A stretch of 64,000 bases of DNA, from assembly GCA_019155205.2 (NCBI GenBank), contig JAHNZQ020000079.1, positions 698,225 through 762,224 of the forward strand, written 5' to 3'. The notes beneath the pieces are model-generated. The model made no database searches, was not told the DNA's origin, and saw only the letters and a list, made by a program, of their open reading frames with translations. The position numbers were made by a program, and so were the translations under genes. This document shows positions 20,215 through 32,439 of this stretch, piece after piece; position 1 is the first letter of the stretch, and each line of letters opens with the position of its first letter. The DNA comes from Gracilaria vermiculophylla (lineage: Eukaryota; Rhodophyta; Florideophyceae; Gracilariales; Gracilariaceae).

Positions 20215-23130
20215 ATGGACCCCTCAGAACCCCCAATGGTAACCCCCCTACAGCATCCTCAAGCAACTAACTCCGTTGGTGGGCGCAGCACTCGCAGCGC
20301 TCCCCAAGAGATGGCCGCCACACTGGAGGACCCTGAAAGTCTCCTTCGGAATCCTGGCTCCTCTGTGGAGCGTTTCAGGAATCGCCTCAGGGGAATTCAT
20401 GATCGAAGGCAAGCGGAATTCCCCGCGACATCTCTGGAGAACGCCGATATGGAGGTTGAAGAACCGCACACGGCATCGCAGCCGCCACCTCAGAAGTTGC
20501 ACGGACGGGAATACCCGGAAGCTAACTCCATCCGGGAGGCGCTGGCCCCGCGCCTTACGGATTGGCTCTCACAAGAGCTGGTGGAAAGAATACCTGCAGG
20601 TGTTGAGGCCTGTGGTATTCCACTCAAGCCCGTAGGGCCTCTCGGCAAGAGCGGAGGTACGCACAAACAACCGCAGAAGCGGGCGTAGCCTTGCGGGCTA
20701 CTAAGTCCTAGAGATCGTCTGGCGGTAGGTGCGTAGGCCCACCTTCACACGCGGTGACGCGAACAGGTACTGGCAACGGCCAAGGAGGTGGCGCGGGAGT
20801 ACGGCCAGTGTAATGTTGGAGTGGACTATCCGCACCAGGGGTGTCAACACACACAAGACGGTCTGCGAAAGACAGGGGTTGTTCCCGAGCAAGCTGCAGT
20901 CCGGGAGTCCGGTATGGATCCCGACAAAGCAGGGCTCTGCGGCTTAAGAGTCGTCTGGGACTTCCCCAGTAACGGGCCCGTCGTTCTTGTGGTTTTCCGT
21001 CCAGTGTGCCGGCGTCGGCCTAAGTACTCTGTGGTCAACCACTAATCTAAAATAAAATAGAAAAATGAACAAAAGTGGTGCCAGCCACAGTACACGTGGT
21101 GCAACGGCACTACTGGCTTTCTAACACAGAATCCACCAACGAGGGTCACATCATACATTCCGGGTATCCTTCTGATTACCGTGCCAGAGACTATGAGAGA
21201 TCTCAACGGACTTAGCTCACTATTCGGCCCTCCGAACCAAAAGCATCCCAAATGCTACAAGGCCCACTTCGGAGCGCGGCGCCACACCCTTTTGGAGGAC
21301 ATCGCAACGGAGAGCGCTCACCGTGCTGTGGATGCTTTGCTGGATTCCGAACCATTCCTTGAGGTGATCTCAGATGTTGTCCGTGCGGAGGATCGCTCCC
21401 AAACCGCGCAGCTGCTCCCCGCAGCGGAGCTTCAAAGTTATTCTTCCGTACAGGAGAGGTTCCCTCTATCAACATCTAAGGTGACCCCAGGCAGAGAAGG
21501 ACTGGATACTGCCAACCCCTACGCCAGAGGAGGAAAGGATACTGCTGTAAGGACACGGCACCACCTCAAAAATCTTGCTATGCTCCGTCTGGACCTCACG
21601 CACCGCGGAGGAGGACAGGATACCGGTCGCGGAGAAGTTCACCCAAGAATAGAAGGACAGGATACTCATCGGGTTGATCGCGATAACGGGGCTATCGTCA
21701 GCAACCCAGAACACCTTAAGGAAAGACGCCGAAAAAAACGGAGGGAGAAAAGAAGAGAGCAAGACACCGATTCGGAGAGAAGCTCAGACTCCGAATCCGT
21801 GAACAGCTCCAGCTCGGAGGACAGTATACCACCGAAGGAGAAGAGCAGAAGGGTCAGGAAGGTCGTCCCGCTTGACGACCTCTTTGCCAAAGTGGTGGAT
21901 TATGACACCTACAGGTTGAATGATCGCTGCATACTCTACGACGCGTCGTTTGCTAAACGACTCACAAAGATGCAGCGCCGTATGGATTTTCAAATGAAGA
22001 AGCACTATTTTTCAGGCGAAGACCCCATCTCGGTGTTGAATTTTCTTACGCGCTTCCGTTCAGCGCGTAACACCAATGGTGTCCATGAAAGTGCCGCCGT
22101 ATGGTGCTTTCCGTTCCACCTCACAGGCCAAGCGCAGCCACGCCTTACGGGGGAGAGCACCATTGTGGATGATCCTGGAACGGGGATCTTGACGACGTAC
22201 CCGGTGGTAGTCAATTTCCTCCTTAAAAGGTACGCCATGGACGAGGTGATAGCCGATGCCGATGCTGAAGTCACCTCCAATAGGCAGAACACCGGATTGA
22301 CCGAGACAGAGCTCTCACAGAAGCTGTGGACGAAGGCCCTACAGTGTGGGAACGTGTACTCCGAACGGCAGTTGAAGTCGTTGTTTGTCGAGGGACGGCT
22401 TCCCTCGATACGTGCGAGGGTGCGTAGTCACCTGACAACGCACCCAAAGACCACCTATACGGAGTTTGCGTGTTTCGCGAAATCCTATGGGGATACCCAT
22501 CGTGCCGCTCGCCGCAGTCATGCTCCACTTTCGGACAAACCGGCGGCCTCAAGGACCCGTCGGGCATCCGCCCTGACGTTGGACTCCAGCACCTCGGAGG
22601 AGGTCGACGAGCTCACGCTTGTAGGAGAGCAAGAGGCCCTTGCCCTCACATACGCCTCCTCTCAGGGAGCACCGTCTAGGACGAGGACACCCTCGTCTCC
22701 CACTTCGTACGCCTCGGCAGGATCCTACAGGAGCGTCCGATTTGCGAACCCTCGAGGCGACCCACCGCCTTACAGGATTTGCTTGTCACGAGAGCCCGTA
22801 CAATGTACGACTCTCACCCCGGCAATGAGGGCCGCCATCCTGCAGGAAAGAGAGAAAAACTTCCTGGACCTAAAGGACACACCAACAAAGAGCGGAAGTT
22901 ATAGAACCGCGTATCGCGAGATCCGCTCCCCTCAAGGAAACTACGGTTACCGTGCTCCACCGGGAGTGCAGCCTGTCCCACTGTCACTGTCACCCGCAAC
23001 ACAGGAGCCGGTGTCCCAGCCGGTTGCACCTCAAGGGAACACGCCGCATCGCGATGCACAACCGCAGACGCCGTCCCCGCCTGGAACCCAGCCTCTCTCC
23101 AAGCACGGAAACCCTCAGAGCCACGCATAG
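20215..23130 (+). pseudogene. gag-like polyprotein, copy B, split by a solo LTR
   Basis: The frame starts at 20215 and runs to the insertion at 20611. It resumes at 21260 in the same phase, because insert plus duplication is 654 bp, a multiple of three. The downstream part is then open to 23130, longer than any gag piece in copy A. It shows a Lys/Arg-rich then Ser/Asp/Glu-rich linker, a capsid-like helical part (about 21960-22480) and a Pro/Ser/Thr-rich tail. Stops inside the solo LTR end translation early. Removing the insert in thought gives an almost uninterrupted gag, so the solo LTR came after copy B. Confidence 0.78.
20611..21259. repeat. Solo LTR of an unrelated retrotransposon inside copy B gag
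   Basis: 649 bp, beginning TGTGGTATTCC and ending GCTACA, so TG...CA, flanked on both sides by AGGCC (20606-20610 and 21260-21264). Copy A has an uninterrupted gag here. The sequence does not resemble the LTRs of copies A and B or the solo LTR at 36670. It is what remains after recombination between two LTRs. Confidence 0.9.
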
Positions 23131-23222
23131 AGGCTCCGCGTGGCTCTCCAATATCGAGCCTCAGCTTCACGGACGTCGCCTTTAGGAAAGGGGGAGAAGC
23201 CGTCTGCTCCGTCGATGCAGAA

Positions 23223-26200
23223 TTGGCGGGACCCCCAATCCCGTTGTACCCATTCGACACCTTTGAGGATTCTGTTTGCACGCTCCGACGTGAGAATTAC
23301 AAGGTATTCGCCTCTATAGGATGTTCCCCGCTCGCTTCTACCACGGTGCGCGATATCCTCGATACCAGAGATGGCCCCAATCTGGTGCACGCCGACGTGC
23401 TCCCGCGGTCTGCTCTCGGCTCCTTGAGGACTGGCAAGCTCCCGACGGTGCGCGATGCGTCGCGACGAGCCTTGACCATCCTCGGCGCAATCCCCTTGTA
23501 CCTCCTCTTGGTCTCCTTACAGGTGAAAGTGTGGTTCCTCGTGGCGACCAACTTGGCCGCGCAATGCATATTGGGCACTTCCTTTGTGGATCGATATGTA
23601 CGTGCAATCTACCCACGCTTGCGGAAGGTGACGTTTCACGACGCAGCCCCTGTAGGTATCGTGTCCGCATCTCCCGAACCGGACGCCAACGTGCGTCACG
23701 TGGGTAACCTTCCAAAGGAGACGCAGTCGAATAAGCTCCAAGTGGAGAAGAGCATCGAAATACCCGCGAGGAGTCAGGCAGAAGTCTGGGTGCAGACCTC
23801 TCCATCTGGCCTTTTATTCCTACATGGGAGTCTACACCTGACGACGAAGCAGCACTCCATGATGCCAAACGGTGTTATGGAAGTAATACCGAACATTCTC
23901 TTCAGGGTCGTGCTCGCTAATCTCAAGGAGTCGGCGTTACGGCTCCAGAAAGGAATTGTTGTCGGACTGGCACTACCCGCACTTGCAGGACTGGCTAACC
24001 TTCCTCGATCGGAAGACTTCGTGGGACCGCGATGCTATCGCCACCATGGAAGCGGAAGTGACCTCCTCGGCTCTAGAGGAAGAGAATCCTGCCACCTGGC
24101 AGGAGAAGCCCCAAATTGGCGATGAATTCGAATGGTATCGCCACAGGATAGTGAAGATGCTATCCGCCTTTGAGGACATGTGGTCTGGTCGCCTGGGTCA
24201 GGTCAGCCTGGCCAAGCACAGGATCCAGCTCACACCGGATGCGAAACCGGTACATCAACTCTAGAGGAGAGCCAAACCCCATGCGCGCGATTTTGAACGC
24301 GATGAGGTCCATCGGATGCTGAAAAAGGGCGTTATAGAGCCTTCCAATTCCGAATGGGCTTCCCTGGTGGTGTTTGTCGAAAAGAAAGATGGCTCCCTAA
24401 CGTTCTGTATTGACTACAGGCGCCTTAACGAGGTGACGGTACGCGAGTAGTATCCGATACCCAGGGTGGATGAATGTATCGACTCCTTAGGCGATGCGTC
24501 CATTTTCTCCACGCTGGATGCCAATAGCGGCTACTGGCATATTGAGATGGACGACTCCGATAAGGATAAGACAACGTTCACCTCGCACTGTGGGATCTCC
24601 AGATTCCTAAGGATGCCATTGGATTGAAGAATGCACCCGCTACGTTCCAACGAGCGGTGGACATTTTTCCTGTCAAAGGTGAAGTGGCAGTACGCCTTGG
24701 TGTATATCGATGACGTCATCATATACTCCCGCAGCGTGGAAGAGAACTTCATTCATGTGAAGCACGTGCTCCAACTCCTAAAGGATGCTGGCCTCACCTT
24801 AAAGCTGGAGAAATGTTTCTTTTTCAAGTCGTCGGTGGAATACCTGGGGCACCTTGTGCTTCCGGGCCGTCTACAGGTTTCCAAGAAAAATCAGGATGCC
24901 ATCAAGGAAGCTCGCCCTCCCACAAACCAGACGGAGCTCCGCTCCTTCCTTGGGTTGTGCAACGTCTCCCGGAGGTTTGTACCGAATTTCTTCCGTATTG
25001 CGGCGCCGTTAAATCACCTCTTGGAGAAGGACAAGCCGATGCAATTGGATATCTTGACGGATGAGGAGTTTGGAGCCTTCGACACCCTGAAGAGGAAACT
25101 GATAGAACCACCAATCTTGGTACTTCCCAAGCGGCACTGCTGAATGGTGCAGGACACTGACGCCTGTAAATACCAGGTCGGATGTGCCCTCCTACAGGAG
25201 CAACCTGAAGATGGACTTCAACCCATCGGGTTTCGGAGTCGCAGCCTCACCCCTACGGAACGGAATTATTCCACCTCGGAGCGCGAATGTATCGCCATCG
25301 CGTGGGCGGTTTTGCTTTTACGCCCATACCTGGAAGGCGCACGCTTCACCTTGAGGACGGACCACGCACCACTGAAGTGGATGCTGTCCTTGACGGATGC
25401 TTCCGGACGCCTGGAAAGGTGGAGGTTACGCCTTCTGGAGTTCCACTTTGACATCGTCCACCGCCCAGGCATTAAACACCAGGCAGCGGACGCGCTCTCT
25501 CGCATCTCAACCGATGGNNNNNNNNNNNNNNNNNNNNNNNNNNNNNNNNNNNNNNNNNNNNNNNNNNNNNNNNNNNNNNNNNNNNNNNNNNNNNNNNNNN
25601 NNNNNNNNNNNNNNNNNCTCAACCGATGGGGAAGATAAAACACTTTTGGAGGACAACATCCCGTGTCTGGTCATCCAGGACGCCGACGGGAAAGAAAGAA
25701 CCGATGAAGAATTTTTGGAATGCTGTGAACCTGGAAAAAAGTACAGTGGACTCCCTGAGGTGATACCTCTTGTTGACGAGGAGAAAGAAGTTCCCCCCAT
25801 CACTGTAGCGGAGTTTCTGAAGGAGCAGAGTACGGATGCGTACTGCAAGGAGTGCCTCGCCACTATGGGGAGTTTGACATCGTCATTCGACGTCGACCGA
25901 GACGGCGTGCTTGTTCGCAGCGCCCCACTGGATGGAGCTCTCCAAAAGGTGGTACCAACGAAGCTACGGGCGAGAGTGTTGTATCTCTCGCACGATCCTC
26001 GCCTCGCCGGGCACCCCGGTGGATCTCGGATGTATTTCACCATGCGGAGAGAGTTTTATTGGCCGAATATGGCTAATGACGCCTTCCAAACGGTGGCAGA
26101 TTTATTCCTGCGCCGCTGCTAGGGGGAGTATCCGAAAACACCGAACGCCGCTCACGCTGTTCCCACCTTCAAGACCGTTGGAGTTTGTCGCCATGGCCAT

Positions 26201-27380
26201 CTTGGGTCCTCTCCCCAAGACATAGCGAGGGCACCGATTTATCCTCGTGATCACGGATCGCTTTTCCAAGATCACGCGTGCCATCCCCCTCCGGAGCAGT
26301 ACTGCAGCAGTGATTGCCAACGCCTTTCTGGAGCATTGAGTGTACCCCTACAGGATACCGTTGTCCCTCCTTACGGGCAATGGACCCCAGTTCGTGGCGA
26401 AACTCTTCAGCGCCGTCTCCGGAATGCTGGGGATGGAACAGTTGTTTACAACTGCCTATCACCCCCAATCAAACGGCCAGGCGGAAAAATTCAACAAAAC
26501 CATCGCCTCGAGGCTGAAGCACTACGTCGCGGACCATCAGAAGGATTGGGACGCATATGTGGGACCCCTCACGTATGCATACAACCTACAGGTGCACCGC
26601 TCCACGGGGACTGCTCCTTTCCATCTGGTTCTCTCGCGCAGCCCGCCAAGTGCCGTCATCGCGGCACGCGCCACGGCGGACCCGGCGGATGGGCCACAGA
26701 CGCCAACAGCGGCACAAACCAAACGCTCCATCCTAAGGCGATATGAGAACGCACTCTCCCTCGCGAAAGAGAGACTTAACGCCTCGCAGAGGAGATACAA
26801 ACAGGACTTCGACCGAAAGGTTATGGAAGGCCCTCACCTGAAGGAACGCGACGAAGTTTTCCTCGACAAACCCGGGGAAAACTCGGATGAACCGCCGGAC
26901 TTCACGCGCAAATTAGCGCCGACCACCTCAGGGCCCTTCAAAGACCTTGCCACCTATATGGATATTGTGGCCATTGAGGTGAACGGGCTCAGGGATATCG
27001 TCTCCCGGGATAGAGTGACGAAATTCCCAACGCCCAGCCTTCCAGGAATGCCTGCCACCCCACCTCAGGGACAACGCGTGGAGATTCCTCATCCGACCAC
27101 CTCAGGCGCGACGACACTACGGGATAATGGGAACCGCATCACCGCTCTTGGTGATCCAATCCTGGAGGCTCCCGATGCCATCCTGACCTTTGAAGGGGAC
27201 ATCCTCTGCGCGGTGGACCATATCGCCTCCCATCGGCAAACCCCTGCAGGTATACTGTACCGCGTCCGCTGGTATGGGTACACCTCGGAGGACGACACGG
27301 AAGAACTCCCGGAACATATCCCGGAGAACTTTCTAAGGCGATATCACGCCGATCTGGTGCGGAAACGCCTCTCCACATAG
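23223..27380 (+). pseudogene. pol polyprotein, copy B: protease, RT, RNase H, integrase, chromodomain (defective)
   Basis: Protease: the active-site triad reads LDTR in place of LDTG (about 23360), which destroys it. RT: from about 24300, DYRRLNE, then YIDDVIIYS with both catalytic Asp. It has a stop in the early fingers and the frameshift shared with copy A near 24620. RNase H: TDACKYQVG to RTDHAPLKW (25150-25390). Integrase: an HHCC-like zinc region (about 25990-26120), then a core in which both catalytic Asp are lost (Ala at 26196-26198, Gly at 26376-26378) while the Glu in GQAEKFNKT remains. The last frame, 26340-27380, ends in a chromodomain (about 27210-27360) of the kind that directs integration to chromatin. 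Confidence 0.92.
25518..25617. other. Assembly gap of 100 Ns
   Basis: The gap lies at the end of the RNase H domain of copy B. Both edges carry the same 12 bases, CTCAACCGATGG. Collapsing them gives an uninterrupted coding frame, so the gap probably has no real missing sequence. Confidence 0.95.
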
Positions 27381-27621
27381 GCGCTTCCGTTTAGGAAAGA
27401 GGGACGGGGCCCTCCACCGGAGTGTTTTTCGCCTCCGCAATCTATCCCCTACCTGGAGTTCTCTTTTTCGCCTCCAGGATGCCTTTGTTCGCTTTCCACA
27501 TACTCCCACGGCGGCACTTTGTGTCGGTGAGCACGCGGGCACGGCCTATGCATATTGAAACTACCGTTCGTGGAGCTTCTGCTCCATCCGAAGGATCTTT
27601 TACTGGTCAGGGTCCTCTCAC

Positions 27622-28366
27622 CTACAGGTCATCGAATTGCGTTGAATACTCCGCTTCGAGGCTCGCTTTCGCTGTGAGTGCTTGGCTATCGAAGAGCTCC
27701 GACAGGCTTTCCTTGAGAGCCGCCATCGAGGTCCGGTCTGCCCGGGCCTTGTGGAACTCTAAGACCCAAGCCCGCGCCTCGTGCGGAGCCTCTACAGGAG
27801 AGGCCGGAGCAGGACGGCCTGTCACCAGACACGCCTGCACCAAATCCTGGAAGGCAGCCTCCAGAGCCCCAGAGGAAACCCCTCCTGACGGTGCACCCGA
27901 TGCGGCCACCTCCGTTGACGGCGCAACAACCGCCACGGAAGGAGTCGCGGACGGCGAACCAGCTGGGGCAGGGCCTCCCCGATGGGATTCCACAGGCTCC
28001 GCAAAGGAGGTCGGCAAAGCCAAGGACGGAGTCGGTGACACCGGAGGTGACGGCGGCGCGGGAACAAGAATGCTCCGCAGGCTGAAAAACAGGTCCAGGG
28101 ATACTCCGCAGTCGTAGTTGCACCACTGTAGCCGAAACTATCGAGACAGGAGTAATCTCGTCCTCTTGTATAGGAGACACGGCGGCCATCACTGCGTGAG
28201 GATTCGGCATTGCTGCAAGACGCGGCGTTATGGCCTCAGGAGGGGCACCCATATCTTGGGACATAGCTGGCAACTGACAGGGCGCGCTGGTCACCAAGCT
28301 CTCCATCAAGGGTTCATAGTCAAGGCCTCGTAGCCGTAGCACCTGAGATGAGGGGTCTGGCGCCAC
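27622..28366 (-). pseudogene. Antisense open reading frame in retrotransposon copy B
   Basis: On the minus strand, 28041-27622 is open and matches the Pro/Ala-rich middle and helical C-terminus of the antisense frame in copy A. Copy B has no stop at the place where copy A has TAG. The preceding part (28366 to about 28080) matches copy A in another phase, so one frameshift near 28080 separates them. The N-terminal half present in copy A is deleted. Retention of the same protein-like frame in both copies suggests it was once coding. Confidence 0.5.
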
Positions 28367-29000
28367 TTGGGGAGCGGCCCGCGGATATACACCCGACTGG
28401 GGAGGGAGCTGCGTTGAGACGCCATCGTGGAATGCGCGGAGAAGACGGACGACCGAAGACAGGCGAGGTATGGAGCACCATGGCGTGGCTCAAGTTCATA
28501 CCTAGTGAAGAACGAAGGGGAGACAGAAGAGAAAATTATTTGACGATGCACCTCCACGGAGATTGAATGAGCGGACACAAGGAAGCGGGTGTTGCCAAAA
28601 GAAGTAGCCTTGAAGGAGTCGGAGTGGCGAGCGCCTCCAGGGGGTCGGTATCCCCTCGGGACTGACCCACGCTCCGCCCACGGAAGTTGTGCGCGTGCAC
28701 CACGCATGGTACGCCGGAAGGTGCGGACACTCGCGTTGCCGACTGACGCAGCAGCACCAACGGGTGACACTAAGAAGGAGCAGACGCAGCCAGATTAAGG
28801 AGGAGCAGGGTCCATAAACGCCGCAAGGGATGAAACGCGAGCCCGCGGCGATACGCCGCGCAGGAGTATGGAGAAAGGGAGGAACGCATGAAGGAGAGAA
28901 CGGGCAAACCGCCGAATGCGGCACTTGCCTCAACACCGATAGCAGCCACCCCAGGGATCAAGAAAGCGGAGGATGCACCTCGAGGACGTGGTGCAATTTA

Positions 29001-29010
29001 GGAAAGGGGG
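29001..29010 (+). other. Polypurine tract, copy B
   Basis: GGAAAGGGGG is followed by TA and the 3' LTR start at 29013, where plus-strand DNA synthesis would be primed. Confidence 0.75.
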
Positions 29011-29012
29011 TA

Positions 29013-29564
29013 TGTAGTACAGTGGCTCCTACGGAAACAGGGTGGTTTGGCCTTAAGGTATAATATTCCTAAGGAGGGCTCGTATTTTATCAGCTGGGCC
29101 ACGTTGTGCATAATCCCGCCCACGTGCGCTACAGTATCCTTGAGGAACAATAGAATTATTATATATTTTAGATGATTTATGCAGGTAATTAGTACAGTAG
29201 CGAGACCTGCCGAGGCGGACTCCCGGCGTGATACTTAATCTCCCGGTTGAGCTCCACCTCTTGGGAAGTAAAGACAAGCACCCTTGAGTCTTCATCTACT
29301 TTTCCGGTTGGAGTCTCTTGTCGATCAACGCAGGTTTTAAGCCGCCGATCCCCAGGTCGCAACATAGCAGCGCCTGTAGGAGCATTGTCCGCCCAGTGAA
29401 CCTCCCCCTCCGCTTGGTGTTGGCGGATCTCCTTTCAGAATTTCCCCGGCTGGCGACAGCGGATACCAGAGACCACCTTTAGGAATATGCGCCTTTGGAG
29501 TCAACAAAAACTCCTAACGGACGTTGTGCTTTACTACCTCGAGAGGAGGGCTCACAGTACCACA
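29013..29564 (+). repeat. 3' LTR of copy B
   Basis: 552 bp, TGTAGTACAG to AGTACCACA, followed by the duplication GGTAG at 29565-29569. It differs from the 5' LTR at roughly 25-30 positions. Confidence 0.93.
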
Positions 29565-29569
29565 GGTAG

Positions 29570-29840
29570 AGTAAGCCGAGCACCCTTGAGTCTTCATCTG
29601 TTTCTCTGGGTGGACGCTCTTATCGAATATCTTTCGGGTTCTAAGCCGCCGATTCCCAGGTACTCTCGTAGCGGAGCGTACAGGAGGACTGCCCGCCCGG
29701 TGAACCCCCTTCTTTGCTTGTTGTTTGCAGATCCCCTTTCAAAAATCCCCCGGTTCGTGACAGTGATTGTTGGAGGCTACCTTTTGGAACTTGCGCCTTT
29801 CGTGTCATCACAAACTCCTAAAAAGCGCTTGTGCGCTAAG
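29570..29840 (+). repeat. Old gypsy LTR, segment 3 of 3
   Basis: It continues the old LTR right after copy B: AGTAAGCCGAGCACCCTTGAG matches the family LTR after its AAGTAAAGAC region. It runs to 29840, where Tc1 element M3 begins with TA. The last ~30 bp of the LTR are not seen. Confidence 0.8.
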
Positions 29841-30619
29841 TACAGACTGTTTGAAAAACATATGACATGCTGTGAAATCTCAAAAAAACTTCCAAATGTA
29901 TAATGTACGCCAAAAAAAAAAAATTTCAGAAAAACGTAAAGTCAAAAAACCGTTTCAAAAACATATGATCATCAATAGAAAATCTTTACTACGCGACGCT
30001 CAACACTTTAATTTGCATCTTTTTCGCTGTTTAACGCTAATGCAACGTTTCAGCATCGAATTGATGTACTTTTCCACAGTTGAAACTGTTGTAGATTTCC
30101 AGCAATTCTCAATATAGTTTTTGAGTTCCAGAACTGTCTGACATAGCCTTGCATGTGCATAAACCATTCTCCCCAGCAGTTCCAAAACGTTTTCGATTGG
30201 GCTCGGATCTGGTGAGCGCGCCAGACACTTTAAAACAGATACTTCTGACTCCTGTAGCCTATTTTGGATTAAAGGTGCGGGGTATACAGGCACATTATCC
30301 TATTGAAAAATGATATTTTTTATTTATGCAAACATAAACAAAAAGGTAACAAATAATTGTATAAAACTTCTTGATATTTTTCCGCGTTCATGCTTGTTTC
30401 AATAAATGCAATTTCAGTCAATCTATTTTTAGAAATTTCCGTCCAGACAGTCACAGAGCGTCCACTGGAATGCATGTCATAAAAATCATGACGTTCCTTA
30501 GAAGATCGTTCCAATAACATTCGTAGCAATCTGGTCCATCCAAATTGAATTGTTTTTCATCAGTAACAATAAAACTCTCCTCTTCTTTTTTCCAATAGGC
30601 TTTTCCAGCACGCCAGTCA
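29841..30619 (-). mobile_element. Tc1-like DNA transposon, truncated (element M3)
   Basis: The left end TACAGACTGTTTGAAAAACATA matches M2. Homology stops near 30619 within the region that precedes the first catalytic Asp, where a PiggyBac-like remnant takes over. The minus-strand transposase C-terminal part (30293-30000) keeps SPIEN, so the third catalytic residue is Glu here, unlike M2 and M4. Other lesions disable it. Confidence 0.85.
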
Positions 30620-30638
30620 TCTCATCTCTCTACCAATC

Positions 30639-32439
30639 GTGAGAAAGAAGCTACTCTACTTTTGTCCAGTGTCAAACCCGGTACCGGTGTTGACGAGATC
30701 GTGCACGCTGCCAAAGAACAAAGTCATGCGATTCACCAGAGTAACATCGAAACTGCTGAAGGTGAAGCTATTGTTACACCACCGAATATGCAAAATTTGC
30801 AAAAGCAGCCATCAAAATCTGCATGCAATCTCCCAATCAACTATTACTCATGGCTGGAAATGGGAAACCTGTACGACGTCAAGTCCCCTGAATAGTTGTA
30901 TGCAAATGCATCAGTGGAAAGTTATTGGCCCAGCAGGAGATTTTATCTCACCACGTCGCGCTCCTTCAGGAATGACTGCATTGGATTTCTTTGTCTGGAT
31001 GTTTCCCGTGCATCATTTGGAATTTATCGTGAGCAGAAAAAGTATTAGAATGGAAAGCAAGGGCGCTCGGAGGACAACAGGAGGGGAGATGCACAAATTT
31101 TTCGGAGATCTTATTTTAATGAATCGTATTGCGTTTTCGAACAGACGCGATCTGTGTAGCATTGAGCCTTTTTCTGGGTTCATTCTACAACCTGAAATTG
31201 GGCTATGGAGGTCACGAAACAGATTTGAATCGCTTAGAAGCTGCATATATTTTAGTGGAAATGGTGTGAATGAAGAGCAAGGAATCGCAAGATTGTCCTT
31301 CATAGCCGATTTTGTGGTGAAGGCGGTCAAAATTCATCGCCGTTACTTTCTCAAGCCATCATATGCTATATATGGTGATGAAGGAATGTCACGGTGGTAC
31401 GCAATAGGAGTTCATGTGATTGATGTGGGGCTTCCCCATTATACAGCAATAGATTAAAAGCCCGAAAATGGTCTTGAAATGAAAACTGCTTGTTGTGGAC
31501 GAAGTGGTGTAATGCTGAATATTGAACTCAATTTGGTTGCTAATGATTCGGAACAGGATTTTGATTTCAATAATGCTCACAAAACGGCTATTCTGCTCCG
31601 ATTAGTACAACCATGGTTTGGTTCAGATCGTTTCGTCTGCGCCGATTCTTTTTTTGCATCCGTCAACTCCGCTAAAGCAATCATGAAAAAGAGTTGAGAT
31701 TTACTGGAGTAATCAAAAATGCATCTCGCGAATTTCCTATGAAACACTTATCTGAAATCACTTTAAGCAACAGAAACAACTATGTATATATGGTTTCAAA
31801 AGGGAGCGTCGCCAATAGTGACATGATGGCCATAAGAGGGAACTATTTCTAGGAAAATGGAATTTGAGGTTGCAATTCATGAGGTTTGAGAAGAACATTA
31901 CCAAAACTACTCAATGATCGATCGCCATATTAGATGACAAGATGATTTTAATCTTGGAAAGAAAATAGAAGTGAAAGAGTGGTCATTTTGGGTCACTTGC
32001 TCACTTTTAGCATTTTGCATTATGGATGCTTGGAAATTTTATAAAGCAGAAAATGGAAGCAGGAGCGTTAAAAATCCAAATCGTTTTTATTTTGAGCTAA
32101 TTAATGAACTAATAGAAAATACTTGAGACATCACTGGTTTAATGAACAAAAATGAAACGGAAAATGAAAATACTAATAAAAAGCTCACGTTTGCTGGCAC
32201 TGACTTGAATTTTGATTTATAACAATAGAATGATAAAAACAAAACATGGGATGATCACAAAAGATATATATTTAGCCAGATGTAGTTATGGTAGAAATAA
32301 TACGAAATCCAAGTTTTTATGTTCTGGATGGTGTTCAAGGGAAGAAACAGAAGTGTTTTTATGTTACACTGGTTCAAACAGAGACTTGTTTATGAAACAC
32401 ATTGAGGACTGTCACGGTATAGGGAAGAATAATATCTAA
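30639..32439 (+). pseudogene. PiggyBac-like (DDE_Tnp_1_7) transposase remnant
   Basis: The main piece, 30639-31457, contains a PiggyBac-derived core: SGMTALDFFVWMFP, then GGEMHKFFGDLILMNRI and SNRRDLCS, and YGDEGMSRWYAIG followed by GLPHYTAID. After a stop at 31455 the frame continues with KPENG, CGRSGVML and DRFVCADSFFASV to 31695, then further pieces. A cysteine-bearing tail at 32212-32439 resembles the C-terminal zinc-binding part of such transposases. Stops occur at several places, so it is dead. Related transposases are known from oomycetes and algae. No terminal TTAA-flanked repeats were found, and its left edge is the junction with M3. Confidence 0.72.

Larger units (their letters stand above)
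19506..29564 (+). mobile_element. Ty3/gypsy chromovirus-type LTR retrotransposon, copy B, full ends, 5-bp duplication GGTAG
   Basis: Two LTRs (19506-20058 and 29013-29564) face the same way and are flanked by GGTAG at 19501-19505 and 29565-29569. Between them lie gag, protease, RT, RNase H, integrase, chromodomain, an antisense frame and a polypurine tract. gag is split by a foreign solo LTR. The two LTRs differ at roughly 25-30 places by hand count, about 5%, so the insertion is not recent. Compared with copy A it keeps the integrase but has lost about 1.2 kb of the antisense region, between two copies of GCACCTGAG as seen in copy A. An assembly gap lies at 25518-25617. All main domains carry disabling changes. 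Confidence 0.95.
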
